Positions 8,927-17,326 of a DNA stretch of 47,546 nucleotides are shown piece by piece (position 1 is the stretch's first letter; every line of letters starts with the position of its first letter). The position numbers and the translations under genes are program-made. The notes under the pieces are model-generated. The model worked only from the letters and a program-made list of their open reading frames with translations, did not search any database and had not been told where the DNA came from. This stretch comes from a virus. The stretch is from IMG/VR virus record IMGVR_UViG_3300032073_000051, positions 1 through 47,546 of that record, one strand, 5' to 3'.

Positions 8927-9177
8927 AGTTTACTCCACGCTCCTGTACTTAAATAAATGTACAATCCTTCACCACCACTTCCCGGATTAAAGTTTGTACC
9001 ATCTGCATACCTTACATCACCAGCTCTTGGCTTAGATGGTGCTACATTTGTTGTATCAAAATGACCATCAGCTATGTTGTTTACTACAGAAGATATCCTA
9101 TCTAATTCTGATTGTAAATATGCTGACAAATCTTCGGGGTTGCTAGGCACAGGCAGTTTAGAATACTTTATACTCAT
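8923..9177 (-). CDS. Small virion-associated hypothetical protein (84 aa)
   Basis: 84 residues, beginning MSIKYSKLPVPSNPEDLSAY, with a short helical N-terminal part (LQSELDRISSVVNNI) and a C-terminal strand-rich part ending GEGLYIYLSTGAWSKL. The ending resembles the short carbohydrate-binding-like or fibre-tip segments seen in phage tail accessory proteins. It overlaps both neighbours by 4 bp (ATGA type), so it is translated in the tail operon. No firm function. Confidence 0.6.
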   Translation of the reverse strand: MSIKYSKLPVPSNPEDLSAYLQSELDRISSVVNNIADGHFDTTNVAPSKPRAGDVRYADGTNFNPGSGGEGLYIYLSTGAWSKL

Positions 9178-10724
9178 ACACCATTACCTCTGTTGCCACT
9201 CGGACTCCAGTGTATTTCTAAATTAGCTAATGACCATGTGTTATCATCTGTAGATTCTGCTCTAACACCTACATAATTTCCTGTAGCCCTGACTGGTATT
9301 TCTGAATGTACACCACTAGTAAATGTATATGGTCCTTTCCAAGTAGTACCTTGTTGTGGATTCATTTCACTACCCACATAAAAATCTACTGAACCTGTAC
9401 CACTAACTCTTGGAACAATCTTTTGTATACTTTTTGTTCCCGGAAAACCTAAATTCATTTTGTCTTTTTCTATGTAAGACCTAAAACTAGTTCCTGCATT
9501 TTGATTGCTTCCCTGTATGTATAGTTTAGTAGCTGATGCAGATGCAATTAATAATGTAGGTTTAAGAGGTGAGTTCCATGACTCACTGTCTGTATCCCAG
9601 TCTCCTGTTTCAGACCAGTCAGTAGCAGAATCAAACTCTACAATACCCCAGTCAACATAGCTTGCATATGGTAAATCTCTCTTAGACCAACTGTTGTTTC
9701 TAAAGTTATATACATAGGCTGTATCTGCAAATGCATTTGTGTCATTAGTGTTAGATACAAAGCATACCCACATCTCATTTTTTTCTCTATCCGCAGCTAC
9801 AAATGTTCTTGTCTTGTAGTCTGGGTGCATAGAACTAAACAGCTCGTCTCTAATCTGCTGGTCTACAATTGACTGCTTGGTCTGGCCATCATGTATGTAT
9901 ACATCATCCTCAGAGACCACAAAATGCTTGTTATCGAAACTTTTTGCACAGTGCCTACCTAAGATACCAACATCATCAAACAGTTGCCTAAATCCAAATA
10001 TAGACTGTCCGCCCTCAAATGCCATAGACCAAATTGAATCTTCTTTATATACAATATTAACATCACCCAAGGGCAAGCAATCAATTACAAATCCTTTTGA
10101 CTGAGATAAATCTACATAGCCAGCATCTTTAGTTGCATCTGTTGGGTCCCAAGTTGTAGGTATTGTTCCACCCTCTGCTGGGTGTGACCACTTAACTCTA
10201 AATGGGTATCGTGTGCTTGACTCTGTTATGTCTAGTGATACTAAAAATCTTTTAAATGGTCTAATAACTTGACAGGTTGTATTGCTTGGCCAGTTAGTTA
10301 AGTCTGCAAACTTAGCATTGTTAGCAGTGCCCATAAATTGTGGATTGTCTACACCATTATTAATAATAGCAACACCACCTAGTACACCACCATTCCAGCC
10401 TGTTCCAGCAGCAGCAGAGTAATCACCACCAGATGTTCTAGTTATGTCTGTATGTGTAGTGTTTGTACCAGAAGTATGTACTCTGTATATTTTAGTTAAG
10501 CTAGGATATATCCAAGAGTTAGTGCTAATAGTGTCGAAAGGCATTAGCCAATAAGGTGCTACTGTTGGTGTACCAAATACTTGTTGAGTACCTAATACTT
10601 TTTTAGTAGTGTCGTTATCAAACTGAACATTGTTACCATCGGACCATTGCGTTTCTGGCAACTCATAAGCATCAATGTCTTTGTTAATTCCTGTAGGATT
10701 TAATACTGTTATCTGTGCCGGCAT
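9174..10724 (-). CDS. P22 gp10-like head-closure / tail stabilisation protein (516 aa)
   Basis: A 516-residue beta-rich protein starting MPAQITVLNPTGINKDIDAY, a pattern found in tail proteins of marine podoviruses related to the P22 gp10 stabilisation family: an early NPTGINKD element, a WSDGNNVQF turn, then repeated beta-propeller-like strands. It lies among other tail genes and has a ribosome site (AGGAAG) a few bases upstream of the ATG. The role in plugging or extending the portal vertex is inferred from family resemblance. Confidence 0.6.
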   Translation of the reverse strand: MPAQITVLNPTGINKDIDAYELPETQWSDGNNVQFDNDTTKKVLGTQQVFGTPTVAPYWLMPFDTISTNSWIYPSLTKIYRVHTSGTNTTHTDITRTSGGDYSAAAGTGWNGGVLGGVAIINNGVDNPQFMGTANNAKFADLTNWPSNTTCQVIRPFKRFLVSLDITESSTRYPFRVKWSHPAEGGTIPTTWDPTDATKDAGYVDLSQSKGFVIDCLPLGDVNIVYKEDSIWSMAFEGGQSIFGFRQLFDDVGILGRHCAKSFDNKHFVVSEDDVYIHDGQTKQSIVDQQIRDELFSSMHPDYKTRTFVAADREKNEMWVCFVSNTNDTNAFADTAYVYNFRNNSWSKRDLPYASYVDWGIVEFDSATDWSETGDWDTDSESWNSPLKPTLLIASASATKLYIQGSNQNAGTSFRSYIEKDKMNLGFPGTKSIQKIVPRVSGTGSVDFYVGSEMNPQQGTTWKGPYTFTSGVHSEIPVRATGNYVGVRAESTDDNTWSLANLEIHWSPSGNRGNGV

Positions 10725-10725
10725 T

Positions 10726-11304
10726 TTATCTTCCTAAATACTTGTTGACTTTTCGTAAGTAATCTTCATCTTCTTCACCTCTCCAGTCAATTAAGAATTC
10801 TTTAAAAGGTTCTTTTTTGTTTTTGTTGTCATTCCACATGTCTTGCATTAAATCAAGAGCAAGTGCTTTGTATTCATCTTGAAGACCAGAGTGCATTCTT
10901 GACCCCTCTCCTCCATAATCATATGCTTCTCTAATTCCTTCACCACCAAAAAAATCATTTATTGCCATAATTCCTCTGTATGGAAGAGCAAACAAGCTAG
11001 CATGCTTTGGATGTAAAGGTTTGTCTTCAGACTCATTACCATAGTAATTAAATAGATTAGCCTGTTCTCTTAGCTTATCTGCAACATTACTATGCTCATC
11101 ATAAATTGAACGCTTAGTAGGGTGATTATAGTAATCATCTAAAAGACTTCCTGTTATTTGAACTGGCCCATAAGCTGTGCTACCTTTGCCACTTTTAGGT
11201 ATTGAGTTAGTTCTTATCCAAGGATTTTTTTCTCCGCCTGTTTCTGCAAAAGAAATAGCTTTGTAAATATCCTCTAAATCATACTCATCAAATATAGATG
11301 CCAT
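10726..11304 (-). CDS. Lysozyme/transglycosylase-like muralytic enzyme
   Basis: A 192-residue protein. Seen: a catalytic-glutamate context, AISFAETGG (Glu21), followed by GSTAYGPVQITG (around residues 41-52), which matches the E...G-x-x-Q arrangement of goose-type/SLT lysozyme folds that cleave peptidoglycan glycan chains. No signal peptide is visible. Placement between a fibre gene and a tail gene allows either a virion-associated lysozyme or the lysis endolysin; small membrane proteins that could act as holins lie just upstream in the operon. The fold call is moderate, the exact role open. Confidence 0.6.
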   Translation of the reverse strand: MASIFDEYDLEDIYKAISFAETGGEKNPWIRTNSIPKSGKGSTAYGPVQITGSLLDDYYNHPTKRSIYDEHSNVADKLREQANLFNYYGNESEDKPLHPKHASLFALPYRGIMAINDFFGGEGIREAYDYGGEGSRMHSGLQDEYKALALDLMQDMWNDNKNKKEPFKEFLIDWRGEEDEDYLRKVNKYLGR

Positions 11305-11305
11305 A

Positions 11306-11926
11306 TCAGCTCATATTTAAACCATCAACAACTGCGTACCAGTTAGCACCATTGTCAATCGTTTCAAATGTAAGAATGTCTATCCCACTTGTTGTTAGTG
11401 TAGGTGTAGTACCTCCAGCAAACTTAACGCTACTGGGCCAAGGGTCTGTCACTGTGCCACCGTTAGTTAGTATTAATTTAAACTTACCATATATGCCAGA
11501 TGTTGGTGCGTTAGTAATTGTAAACGCTCCGCCATTTGCAAGTACAGCAGTTACTACATTGCCCAGTGCAAAATCAATTGCAGTAGAACTACTTACTGTA
11601 CCCACAGCATTAACAATTTCTGTTTGTTTCTTAGTTTTTAAGTTAGTAGTTACACCACTAGCATCGGCAGTTACAGTTCTTGATGCTTCTACTGTGCCTA
11701 AAGTTGGTACATCGTTGTAATTTAACTCTGCTGTTGTACCTGTATATCCATCAATTAAGTTTAGCTCTGTATGTGTAGCTGTTACAGCACCAGCAATGTT
11801 AGGAAAAGTAGCAGCTACTGCTGACTTAACCAGTCTTATGTGGTCATCACCTTGACTTCGTGGGTCTGTTCCTGTTGGGTTTGTTGCTACTAAACCATCT
11901 ATGTATGTTGTTGATTCTAATGCCAT
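11306..11926 (-). CDS. Tail fibre / receptor-binding-type protein (206 aa)
   Basis: The N terminus (MALESTTYIDGLVATNPTG, then QGDDHIRLVKSAVAATFPNI) is the recurrent phage tail-fibre opening, also present in the 413-aa fibre at 18729-19970 (SNPAAGDN, EGDDHIRGIKNVL). It continues with the ATHTELNLIDGYTG element shared with that protein. The C-terminal half is a short Thr/Gly-rich beta domain ending DNGANWYAVVDGLNMS. Likely a short fibre or spike sharing the same virion anchor with the larger fibre. Confidence 0.7.
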   Translation of the reverse strand: MALESTTYIDGLVATNPTGTDPRSQGDDHIRLVKSAVAATFPNIAGAVTATHTELNLIDGYTGTTAELNYNDVPTLGTVEASRTVTADASGVTTNLKTKKQTEIVNAVGTVSSSTAIDFALGNVVTAVLANGGAFTITNAPTSGIYGKFKLILTNGGTVTDPWPSSVKFAGGTTPTLTTSGIDILTFETIDNGANWYAVVDGLNMS

Positions 11927-11927
11927 A

Positions 11928-12365
11928 TTATTTTCCTTTAGCCAACTGAGCTCCGAAATAGAACTCTATTATCATTGTAGCCCAGCCAAAGATTTCATCC
12001 ATCTTTAATACTGAACCAGCTTGTATTTCTATGTACTCTACTACGTCTGGTGTAAATTGAATACCAAAAAAACTAAAGCCTTCTGTTATTGTAGGTATTA
12101 CTGTAGGTACATCAAACCAGACTGGAGCTACTTGAGTAAATATTATAAGTGCTAGTATAACAAATATAATTACTCGTCTGTTAAGTGCAGCCATTGGGCT
12201 TTCTTTATCTGCTCTATCCCTAGCTTGGTTTATTGAATCGTTGCGAGCTTGTAAGTTTTGTATCATTAGTTTTTGTTGCTCTTGTGCTGCTTGGCTTTTA
12301 AGTGCAAATAACTTAGCTACAAAACCTAGTGCTATTGGTGCTACGTTAGTTAAAAATGCTATCAT
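11928..12365 (-). CDS. Small membrane protein, lysis-associated candidate (145 aa)
   Basis: The frame is open further upstream, but the ATG at 12363-12365 overlaps the stop of the preceding gene and gives a plausible N-terminal membrane segment (MIAFLTNVAPIALGFVAKLF). A charged helix follows (QAAQEQQKLMIQNLQARND), then a strong second hydrophobic segment (VIIFVILALIIFTQVAPVWF). Position next to the muralytic enzyme and another membrane protein suggests a role in lysis (holin-like), but this is inference. I recognise no family with certainty. Confidence 0.6.
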   Translation of the reverse strand: MIAFLTNVAPIALGFVAKLFALKSQAAQEQQKLMIQNLQARNDSINQARDRADKESPMAALNRRVIIFVILALIIFTQVAPVWFDVPTVIPTITEGFSFFGIQFTPDVVEYIEIQAGSVLKMDEIFGWATMIIEFYFGAQLAKGK

Positions 12366-12571
12366 ATTGTCAACCTCAATGCTTCTATAATCCCTACTTG
12401 CCCTATTATGTACCAAGCAAACGCACCAAAGACACCCCATTTAATTTGCATTAAAGAAGTATTAATCTTTTGTATACATAAATTAGTGTCATCAATCTTG
12501 CTAAACAGCTTTGCTATTTGGCCTGAGTGTTTGTCTAATTGTAATTGCATTCTACTAAGCTCATCATTCAT
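12362..12571 (-). CDS. Coiled-coil plus single transmembrane protein, XhlA/holin-like candidate (69 aa)
   Basis: 69 residues: an N-terminal helical, coiled-coil-like part (residues 1-40, LSRMQLQLDKHSGQIAKLFS) followed by one hydrophobic segment (WGVFGAFAWYIIGQVGI). This layout is that of XhlA-type haemolysin and other small holin-like proteins. Its ATG overlaps the stop of the 42-aa gene upstream (ATGA) and its stop overlaps the next start, so the set is translationally coupled. Confidence 0.6.
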   Translation of the reverse strand: MNDELSRMQLQLDKHSGQIAKLFSKIDDTNLCIQKINTSLMQIKWGVFGAFAWYIIGQVGIIEALRLTI

Positions 12572-12696
12572 TTCTTTTTGAATCCTCTTTTCATATTAGC
12601 ATAGGCTTTCTTACTGATAGTAGATTTCTTTTTACTTCTACTTGTGCCAGCTTTTTTCCTAGCGTTTATGTTTGCGTACAGTCCTCGTCTAGCCAT
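12568..12696 (-). CDS. Tiny highly basic protein (42 aa)
   Basis: ATG at 12694-12696 overlapping the stop of the 86-aa gene (TAATG), stop TGA at 12568-12570. The translation begins MARRGLYANINARKKAG, is rich in Lys and Arg, and ends RGFKKK. Small Lys/Arg-rich proteins of this form are common next to the DUF6321-type gene in marine podoviruses. The function is unknown; binding to nucleic acid is only suggested by charge. Confidence 0.65.
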   Translation of the reverse strand: MARRGLYANINARKKAGTSRSKKKSTISKKAYANMKRGFKKK

Positions 12697-12956
12697 TACC
12701 ACTTCGCCTTGTTAGCCCAATAAGCAGCAGACATCTTACCTTTTTTTATATTCTTAGCGTGCCTTGCTTTAAATGATGCTGACCTCTTAGTAGCAGTCCT
12801 GTCACCAGAAACTCCTTGCTGTCCAAACCTAATAGTTTTTACTTTACCGCCTTCTTTGGCAACAACAACATGGCTTTTAGTTTTGTGATTAGGTGTACGC
12901 TTTGGTTTGTTGTAGCCAGACACACCTGCTCTAGCTAATCTTGAATCCTTGGCCAT
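12696..12956 (-). CDS. DUF6321-like basic phage protein (86 aa)
   Basis: 86 residues, starting MAKDSRLARAGVSGYNKPKR and ending with KNIKKGKMSAAYWANKAKW. This pattern matches a widespread small phage family that I recognise as DUF6321. It is strongly basic, and its position inside the late operon suggests a virion or DNA-packaging-associated role, but no function is established. It overlaps small basic genes on both sides, making a run of three basic proteins (12568-13054). Confidence 0.7.
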   Translation of the reverse strand: MAKDSRLARAGVSGYNKPKRTPNHKTKSHVVVAKEGGKVKTIRFGQQGVSGDRTATKRSASFKARHAKNIKKGKMSAAYWANKAKW

Positions 12957-13054
12957 TATTTTTTACCTTTTCTTATCGGTGCTTTTTTCTTACCAGTTTT
13001 TTTAACAGGTGGTCTACCTCTTTTACTTCCATATGTTCCGGGTCCGTATGGCAT
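12956..13054 (-). CDS. Tiny basic protein (32 aa)
   Basis: ATG at 13052-13054, stop TAA at 12956-12958 overlapping the next start (TAATG). Encodes MPYGPGTYGSKRGRPPVKK and a Lys-rich tail (about 32 residues). The element KRGRPPVKK resembles an AT-hook-like minor-groove motif (R-G-R-P), so DNA binding is possible. Conserved placement and tight coupling support a real gene despite its length. Confidence 0.6.
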   Translation of the reverse strand: MPYGPGTYGSKRGRPPVKKTGKKKAPIRKGKK

Positions 13055-13063
13055 AGTATTCTC

Positions 13064-13552
13064 CTAATTTGCTAATGGGTTATCTAAAGCTCTTTGTAAT
13101 CTAGCATTGAGCCTTTCTTCTAGTTCCTTTATTTTTCTATCTGTGTCTGAATACAAAGCATCTCGTCTTGCATCAAATCTTTCTTCGGCTGTGTCAATAG
13201 TCTCATCAATCTCATCTTGAGAAGAATTAACTTTATCCTCAAGCCTTTCCATAAGTGATTCTTGTCTAGCTAGGTCATCCTTTAAATCGTTCTTGATTGT
13301 TCTTGTGTAGTCTCTAGCTAGTTCAACTGACTCACTCACACTTATTAAAGTCTCTTCTATTACTGCTAACTCTTGTTCTATACCTGTAAGGTCAGGTGCA
13401 GTATAGGAAGCTATCTTTGCTTCCATGTCTAAGTATCTTTGATAGACTTCAAACCCGCCCCACAAACCACCAATGATTGTACCTAATAACGGAATAATCA
13501 ATAGAGCTTTACTACCACCTACTTTAATTCCACCGTACTCTACTTCTGCCAT
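13064..13552 (-). CDS. Membrane-anchored coiled-coil protein (162 aa), possible spanin/Rz-like
   Basis: A 162-residue protein with one hydrophobic segment near the N terminus (residues 15-33, ALLIIPLLGTIIGGLWGGF) followed by about 110 residues of charged heptad-like helix (EQELAVIEETLISVSESVE; LERLNARLQRAL region). The layout, a signal anchor plus periplasmic coiled coil, is that of i-spanins, but length and charge also fit other scaffolds. It overlaps the start region of the exported 489-aa gene's end. Function not proven. Confidence 0.55.
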   Translation of the reverse strand: MAEVEYGGIKVGGSKALLIIPLLGTIIGGLWGGFEVYQRYLDMEAKIASYTAPDLTGIEQELAVIEETLISVSESVELARDYTRTIKNDLKDDLARQESLMERLEDKVNSSQDEIDETIDTAEERFDARRDALYSDTDRKIKELEERLNARLQRALDNPLAN

Positions 13553-15009
13553 TGTAAATCCATTAGTTTGTTATGTAGTATTTCATTAGCAAGTCCGTTT
13601 CTTAATCCTCTTTTATTGTCGGGTATGTCCTTGTCTAAGTATATGCCTTTGTCTTCATAAAAAATACCATCTACAAGTAACTGTGTATTGTAACTATTAA
13701 AGCCTGCATTGAAGTTAAGTAGTGTAAGTATAAGGGCCTGTAGCTTTTGTTGCTCTTCTAGTGATGCAGCCTCACCCATTTCTACTGCAAGATTCTTTAG
13801 TTTGTTGCTAATAATCTCACGCATCTTTTGTTTCTTACTAGCTTTCTTTTTAGTTTCTACTAGCTTTGGCTCTTCAACAACTTCTACTGCTACTTCTTCT
13901 TGTTGAGGCTCTTCCGTTGTTTGTTCTTCTTGTACGGGTTCTTCTTCCGGCTCTTGCTCATCTAGTTCTTCCTCCGTAGGTTCTTCAATAGTTTCTTCTT
14001 CTACTTCAGGCTCTAGGAATTCTTCTAGCTCTGCTTCTAATTCTTCTATTAACTCTTCTTGTGCTAGTTCTTCAAATACAGTTTCTATTTCAACTAGAGC
14101 TTCTTCTATTGTTGCAGGTGTAAAGTTTTCCAAAGGTTGTATGTCTATAATTTCAAATACAGGAGGCTCTTCTATTACAAATATTTCCTCAAACTCTTCC
14201 TCTTCTTCCCATACCTCTGGTTCTTCTGGCTCTACATATTCATCTATGTAAGCATCACTCCATCCATCACAACCGTAATCATACAAAGGGTCAAGTGCAC
14301 ATTGTTGATTATACACATTATCAGCATAGACTTGTGGGTAGTATAAACAACTTATATGACTGTCTGGTATTACACTGCATACACTCTCTCCGCTTGCTAT
14401 TTCTACTGGGTCTGCTTGTTGACTATCCCAGTATATTGCTCCATTCTGATTAGGTGCATTATAGAACCATTGTTCATATTCACCTGCACTTAAATCTCCA
14501 ACTACACCTACTGTTACCCCGTGATTCTTTATATGTACTTGTTCGTAATTTATTTCTATGTTACCCATTGGGTATATTGTCAAGTCAAATGTATTGCTTG
14601 TGTTTCTGTCGTAATACTCTGACAAATCTTTCCACATATACTTCTGGTATGTTTCATCACCTTGTGTATAAAATCTACCTATACCTGTGTCTATTAAGTC
14701 AGTATGCCAAGGCATAATAGTGTAATGAAACCTTACACCTGTAGCACCACTTGCAAAATCTTGTCCACTACAGCAAAGACCATCGTGTATATAACCAGTG
14801 CCATCCACATCAAGGGGGTCAAGAAAACCCACAACACCATTACTGAACATAAAACTAGTGACATAACTATTTCCATAAAAAGGAAAAGTAAAGTCAAGGG
14901 GTACTTCAATCCATCCATCATCGCTAATCTGGTGCTCAACTATCTCAGGGTCAGATAACGAGGACAGCGAGAAGGATAACGCCAAGAATGCCACTAACCA
15001 ATTTCTCAA
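13540..15009 (-). CDS. Exported NIDO-like beta domain protein with Glu-rich C-terminal half (489 aa)
   Basis: The frame begins at TTG (15007-15009), six bases after GGAG, giving a signal peptide MRNWLVAFLALSFSLSSLS. The adjacent part (FTFPFYGNSYVTSFMFSNG) fits a nidogen-like (NIDO) extracellular domain: beta strands, conserved aromatic/Gly turn, VVGFLDP. After about residue 260 comes a strongly acidic Glu/Pro-rich tract (EEPEVWEEEEEFEEIF and onward), then a basic helix. Signal peptide plus adhesive domain suggests cell-envelope or virion-surface localisation. The TTG start overlaps the end of the upstream gene by 59 bp. Confidence 0.65.
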   Translation of the reverse strand: MRNWLVAFLALSFSLSSLSDPEIVEHQISDDGWIEVPLDFTFPFYGNSYVTSFMFSNGVVGFLDPLDVDGTGYIHDGLCCSGQDFASGATGVRFHYTIMPWHTDLIDTGIGRFYTQGDETYQKYMWKDLSEYYDRNTSNTFDLTIYPMGNIEINYEQVHIKNHGVTVGVVGDLSAGEYEQWFYNAPNQNGAIYWDSQQADPVEIASGESVCSVIPDSHISCLYYPQVYADNVYNQQCALDPLYDYGCDGWSDAYIDEYVEPEEPEVWEEEEEFEEIFVIEEPPVFEIIDIQPLENFTPATIEEALVEIETVFEELAQEELIEELEAELEEFLEPEVEEETIEEPTEEELDEQEPEEEPVQEEQTTEEPQQEEVAVEVVEEPKLVETKKKASKKQKMREIISNKLKNLAVEMGEAASLEEQQKLQALILTLLNFNAGFNSYNTQLLVDGIFYEDKGIYLDKDIPDNKRGLRNGLANEILHNKLMDLQWQK

Positions 15010-15541
15010 GAAATACTCCTCTATTCATATTAGAAGCCGGCTGTTTAGGTGGAATCTTCTTAGGGTTCAGTCTCCACTCTTTTGTAGCTTCTTGTCCTAT
15101 TAATCCCTCACCTGTAGTCGGTGAAAAAATCGGGCAGGGAGTCCCGGCAAATTTCATTGCGTCATACACGCTTCTCGTTTGGCACATGAGTGCAACTGCT
15201 GCAACCTTCATACCCATATCATAGAGTACCTTTGCATTCTTAAGTCTCATACAGTTCTCATCTGAGTAAGCCTGTCCTGTACTGATACCTAGTATCTGTG
15301 TCTGTACTGCTCCACTAACTCCTACCATACATAAGTCACTATTACTTGCGTTAATGCTAGGACTAATTGCACTAGGTGGGTTTGTTCTTATTGTACTTTT
15401 AGTATCTGTACTTGTTGTTACTGTACTATTGCTTGTACTGTTTGTAACAATTGGGTCAGCAGCTTTTGCATTAATAGGTGTAAATAGTACAATAGCTACT
15501 ATAATTATTCCTATGATTAAACCTATTATTCTTTCTTTCAT
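14951..15541 (-). CDS. Exported Cys-containing protein with terminal membrane segments (196 aa)
   Basis: A 196-residue protein with an N-terminal signal peptide/anchor (KERIIGLIIGIIIVAIVLF then INAKAADP), a Thr/Ser-rich linker, several spaced cysteines (SDLCMVGVSG, SDENCMRL, ALMCQTRS, AGTPCPIF) likely forming disulphides, and a C-terminal hydrophobic tail (SGILGVILLAVLVI). It looks like a periplasmic domain anchored at one or both ends. It is coupled to the NIDO-like gene. Function unknown. Confidence 0.6.
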   Translation of the reverse strand: MKERIIGLIIGIIIVAIVLFTPINAKAADPIVTNSTSNSTVTTSTDTKSTIRTNPPSAISPSINASNSDLCMVGVSGAVQTQILGISTGQAYSDENCMRLKNAKVLYDMGMKVAAVALMCQTRSVYDAMKFAGTPCPIFSPTTGEGLIGQEATKEWRLNPKKIPPKQPASNMNRGVFLEKLVSGILGVILLAVLVI

Positions 15542-15551
15542 TTACGTTTGT

Positions 15552-16160
15552 TCATAAATAAATTTGACTATCACTACTATCATTACCTACTAATCCATAT
15601 GGTATTGCGTTAAAAGCTATAGAATGTCTTACAATGTTTGATTTATTTGTTTCAATCATGTGATTGACTTCACTTGGAAAAATAATAATGTCTCCATCAG
15701 TTGGCTCGTAACTCCATTTTCTGCTGTTATAAACATTCCATTCTGTTACTTTTGGTTGTATATTTTGTGTTTGGAAATTTTCAAAAACTATATCTCCACA
15801 ATTTTTATTAGTTTGTACATATAAAACACCACTTAACATACAATTGTTATGATTATGAAATTGACTTTTTTCGCTTGGTTGTATAATTGTTGCCCATGAT
15901 GTTGTTATTTTAAAATCGTTAACATACTTTAACTCATTATTTGCAAACTGTTTTAATTCATTTAATATAGTATCTTTTATAAATTTTAATTCAGGGTTTT
16001 CTAATATGTATAAAAACTCATCATTATTGTTTTCTTCATCACGATTATTTTGTGATTTTCTTGTTTTACCTTCAATTAATTTAACAATTTTTTTCGTATC
16101 AATATTTAATTTATTATAATAAATTGGTTTGCTAAATAATGGTGTAATAACAGGTGGCAT
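15552..16160 (-). CDS. 2OG-Fe(II) oxygenase, PF13759-like (first of three)
   Basis: 202 residues. Seen: the metal-site region QFHNHNNCMLSGVLYV (H102, H104) and a distal FPSEVNHMIE element supplying the second His (about residue 167), followed by RHSIAFN whose Arg could bind 2-oxoglutarate. This matches the phage/marine 2OG-Fe(II) oxygenase family with an H-x-H/N...H core. Such enzymes hydroxylate proteins or nucleic acids; the substrate is unknown. The codon composition is more AT-rich than the surrounding genes, hinting at separate acquisition. The ATG overlaps TAATG with the upstream oxygenase gene. Confidence 0.75.
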   Translation of the reverse strand: MPPVITPLFSKPIYYNKLNIDTKKIVKLIEGKTRKSQNNRDEENNNDEFLYILENPELKFIKDTILNELKQFANNELKYVNDFKITTSWATIIQPSEKSQFHNHNNCMLSGVLYVQTNKNCGDIVFENFQTQNIQPKVTEWNVYNSRKWSYEPTDGDIIIFPSEVNHMIETNKSNIVRHSIAFNAIPYGLVGNDSSDSQIYL

Positions 16161-16738
16161 TATTTAAATTTATCACCTTGAACCCAAGCTACTAGTGACA
16201 TTCTTTTACCTTCTGTAACTGGAGTTACTCTGTGTTCTAAAAAAGAAGGGAATGTAATAATTGCACCTTTGTTCTTTACCCTTATTTTATCTTCAGGTGA
16301 AAAATCTATCCCTTTAATTTCAAAATCACCACCTTTATAATCTTCACGATTAGACAATTGTACTGTCATACTTATTTTTCTATCTGACATAGTTGGATTT
16401 CCCCACCATGTGTCTATATGCCAATCGTAAAATCCATTTTCTGTACCATCGTATAAAGTAAATTGTACATCTTCAACACTTTTTATATCAAAACCATATG
16501 CCATTCTATTAGATTCAACTGCATATTGATATAACAGATTAAATATTGAATTATGTTTTTGTTTGTCTAAAAACGCAACATTTGATTTTCTTACTTCATT
16601 GTCTTCAGTAAATGCAATACTCTGTCCATTTTCTTTGACAACCCCACGATGCAATGGCTCGTCTTGTAAAACCTGTACTATTTGGTCTACTGTTTCATGA
16701 CTTAAAGCGTTATAAAAATTCCAACAGTTATTTCTCAT
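16160..16738 (-). CDS. 2OG-Fe(II) oxygenase, PKHD/prolyl-hydroxylase-like (second of three)
   Basis: 192 residues. Seen: H-x-D metal motif WHIDTWW (H107, D109), a long internal strand-rich segment (KISMTVQLSNREDYKGGDFE), the distal His in FPSFLEHRV (H169) and a following Arg (R179) for 2-oxoglutarate. These are the full facial triad and co-substrate residues of the PKHD-type hydroxylase family. A strong ribosome site (AGGAGGAG) precedes the ATG, so expression may be high. The substrate is unknown; a protein (for example capsid or fibre) or host target are options. Confidence 0.8.
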   Translation of the reverse strand: MRNNCWNFYNALSHETVDQIVQVLQDEPLHRGVVKENGQSIAFTEDNEVRKSNVAFLDKQKHNSIFNLLYQYAVESNRMAYGFDIKSVEDVQFTLYDGTENGFYDWHIDTWWGNPTMSDRKISMTVQLSNREDYKGGDFEIKGIDFSPEDKIRVKNKGAIITFPSFLEHRVTPVTEGKRMSLVAWVQGDKFK

Positions 16739-16761
16739 ATTTTCTCCTCCTATAAATATGT

Positions 16762-17307
16762 TTAAACAAACGTGTAAACAACAACAATACGCCTACCTTC
16801 TTCTTTACGATATTTGATTGCATGGTTTAATCTTGTAAAACTAATACCATGAAATGCTTTTGGTGTAAATTCTTGAGTGACATTTTCATTTTCATCAGCA
16901 ATTAATAAACGTGATGTAGGGCAATCAGTTAAATACACAAGTAATTGTCGATGTGGAAAATCATGGTCATAATGAAAACCTGATTGTTCTTTTGTGCATA
17001 GTCCAGTAGAGTTTATACACATTCTGTATATTTCTTTATATTCTATATTATGTTTTACACAAAAACCATCTAATATAGATTTAAAAAAATGGTAATAAGA
17101 TGAATTTTGTCTCTCTTCAGGTGGTACATTTTCTGCTCTATTTGCTAACAAATGAAACATAAACCCATAACCATCGTCATATAATTGATGGTCTGCGTAG
17201 TACCACGGAAAAGCATCTGTTAACACTTCTTGTTCAACAAAAGTTTTTTGATGTTCAGTAATAAAACTATCGTCTATAATTATTTTATCTTCAGCGATTG
17301 CATCCAA
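16762..17307 (-). CDS. 2OG-Fe(II) oxygenase-like protein (third of three)
   Basis: 181 residues. Seen: H-x-D in SGFHYDHDF (H112, D114), a helix/strand stretch (RQLLVYLTDCPTSRLLIAD), a distal His in FTRLNHAIKY (H162) and Arg172/173 close by. The residue order fits the double-stranded beta-helix 2OG dioxygenase fold, though this member is the most divergent of the three. It is immediately upstream of a small zinc-binding protein gene. Substrate unknown. Confidence 0.7.
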   Translation of the reverse strand: MDAIAEDKIIIDDSFITEHQKTFVEQEVLTDAFPWYYADHQLYDDGYGFMFHLLANRAENVPPEERQNSSYYHFFKSILDGFCVKHNIEYKEIYRMCINSTGLCTKEQSGFHYDHDFPHRQLLVYLTDCPTSRLLIADENENVTQEFTPKAFHGISFTRLNHAIKYRKEEGRRIVVVYTFV

Positions 17308-17326
17308 TGATTTCTCCTCGATATTT

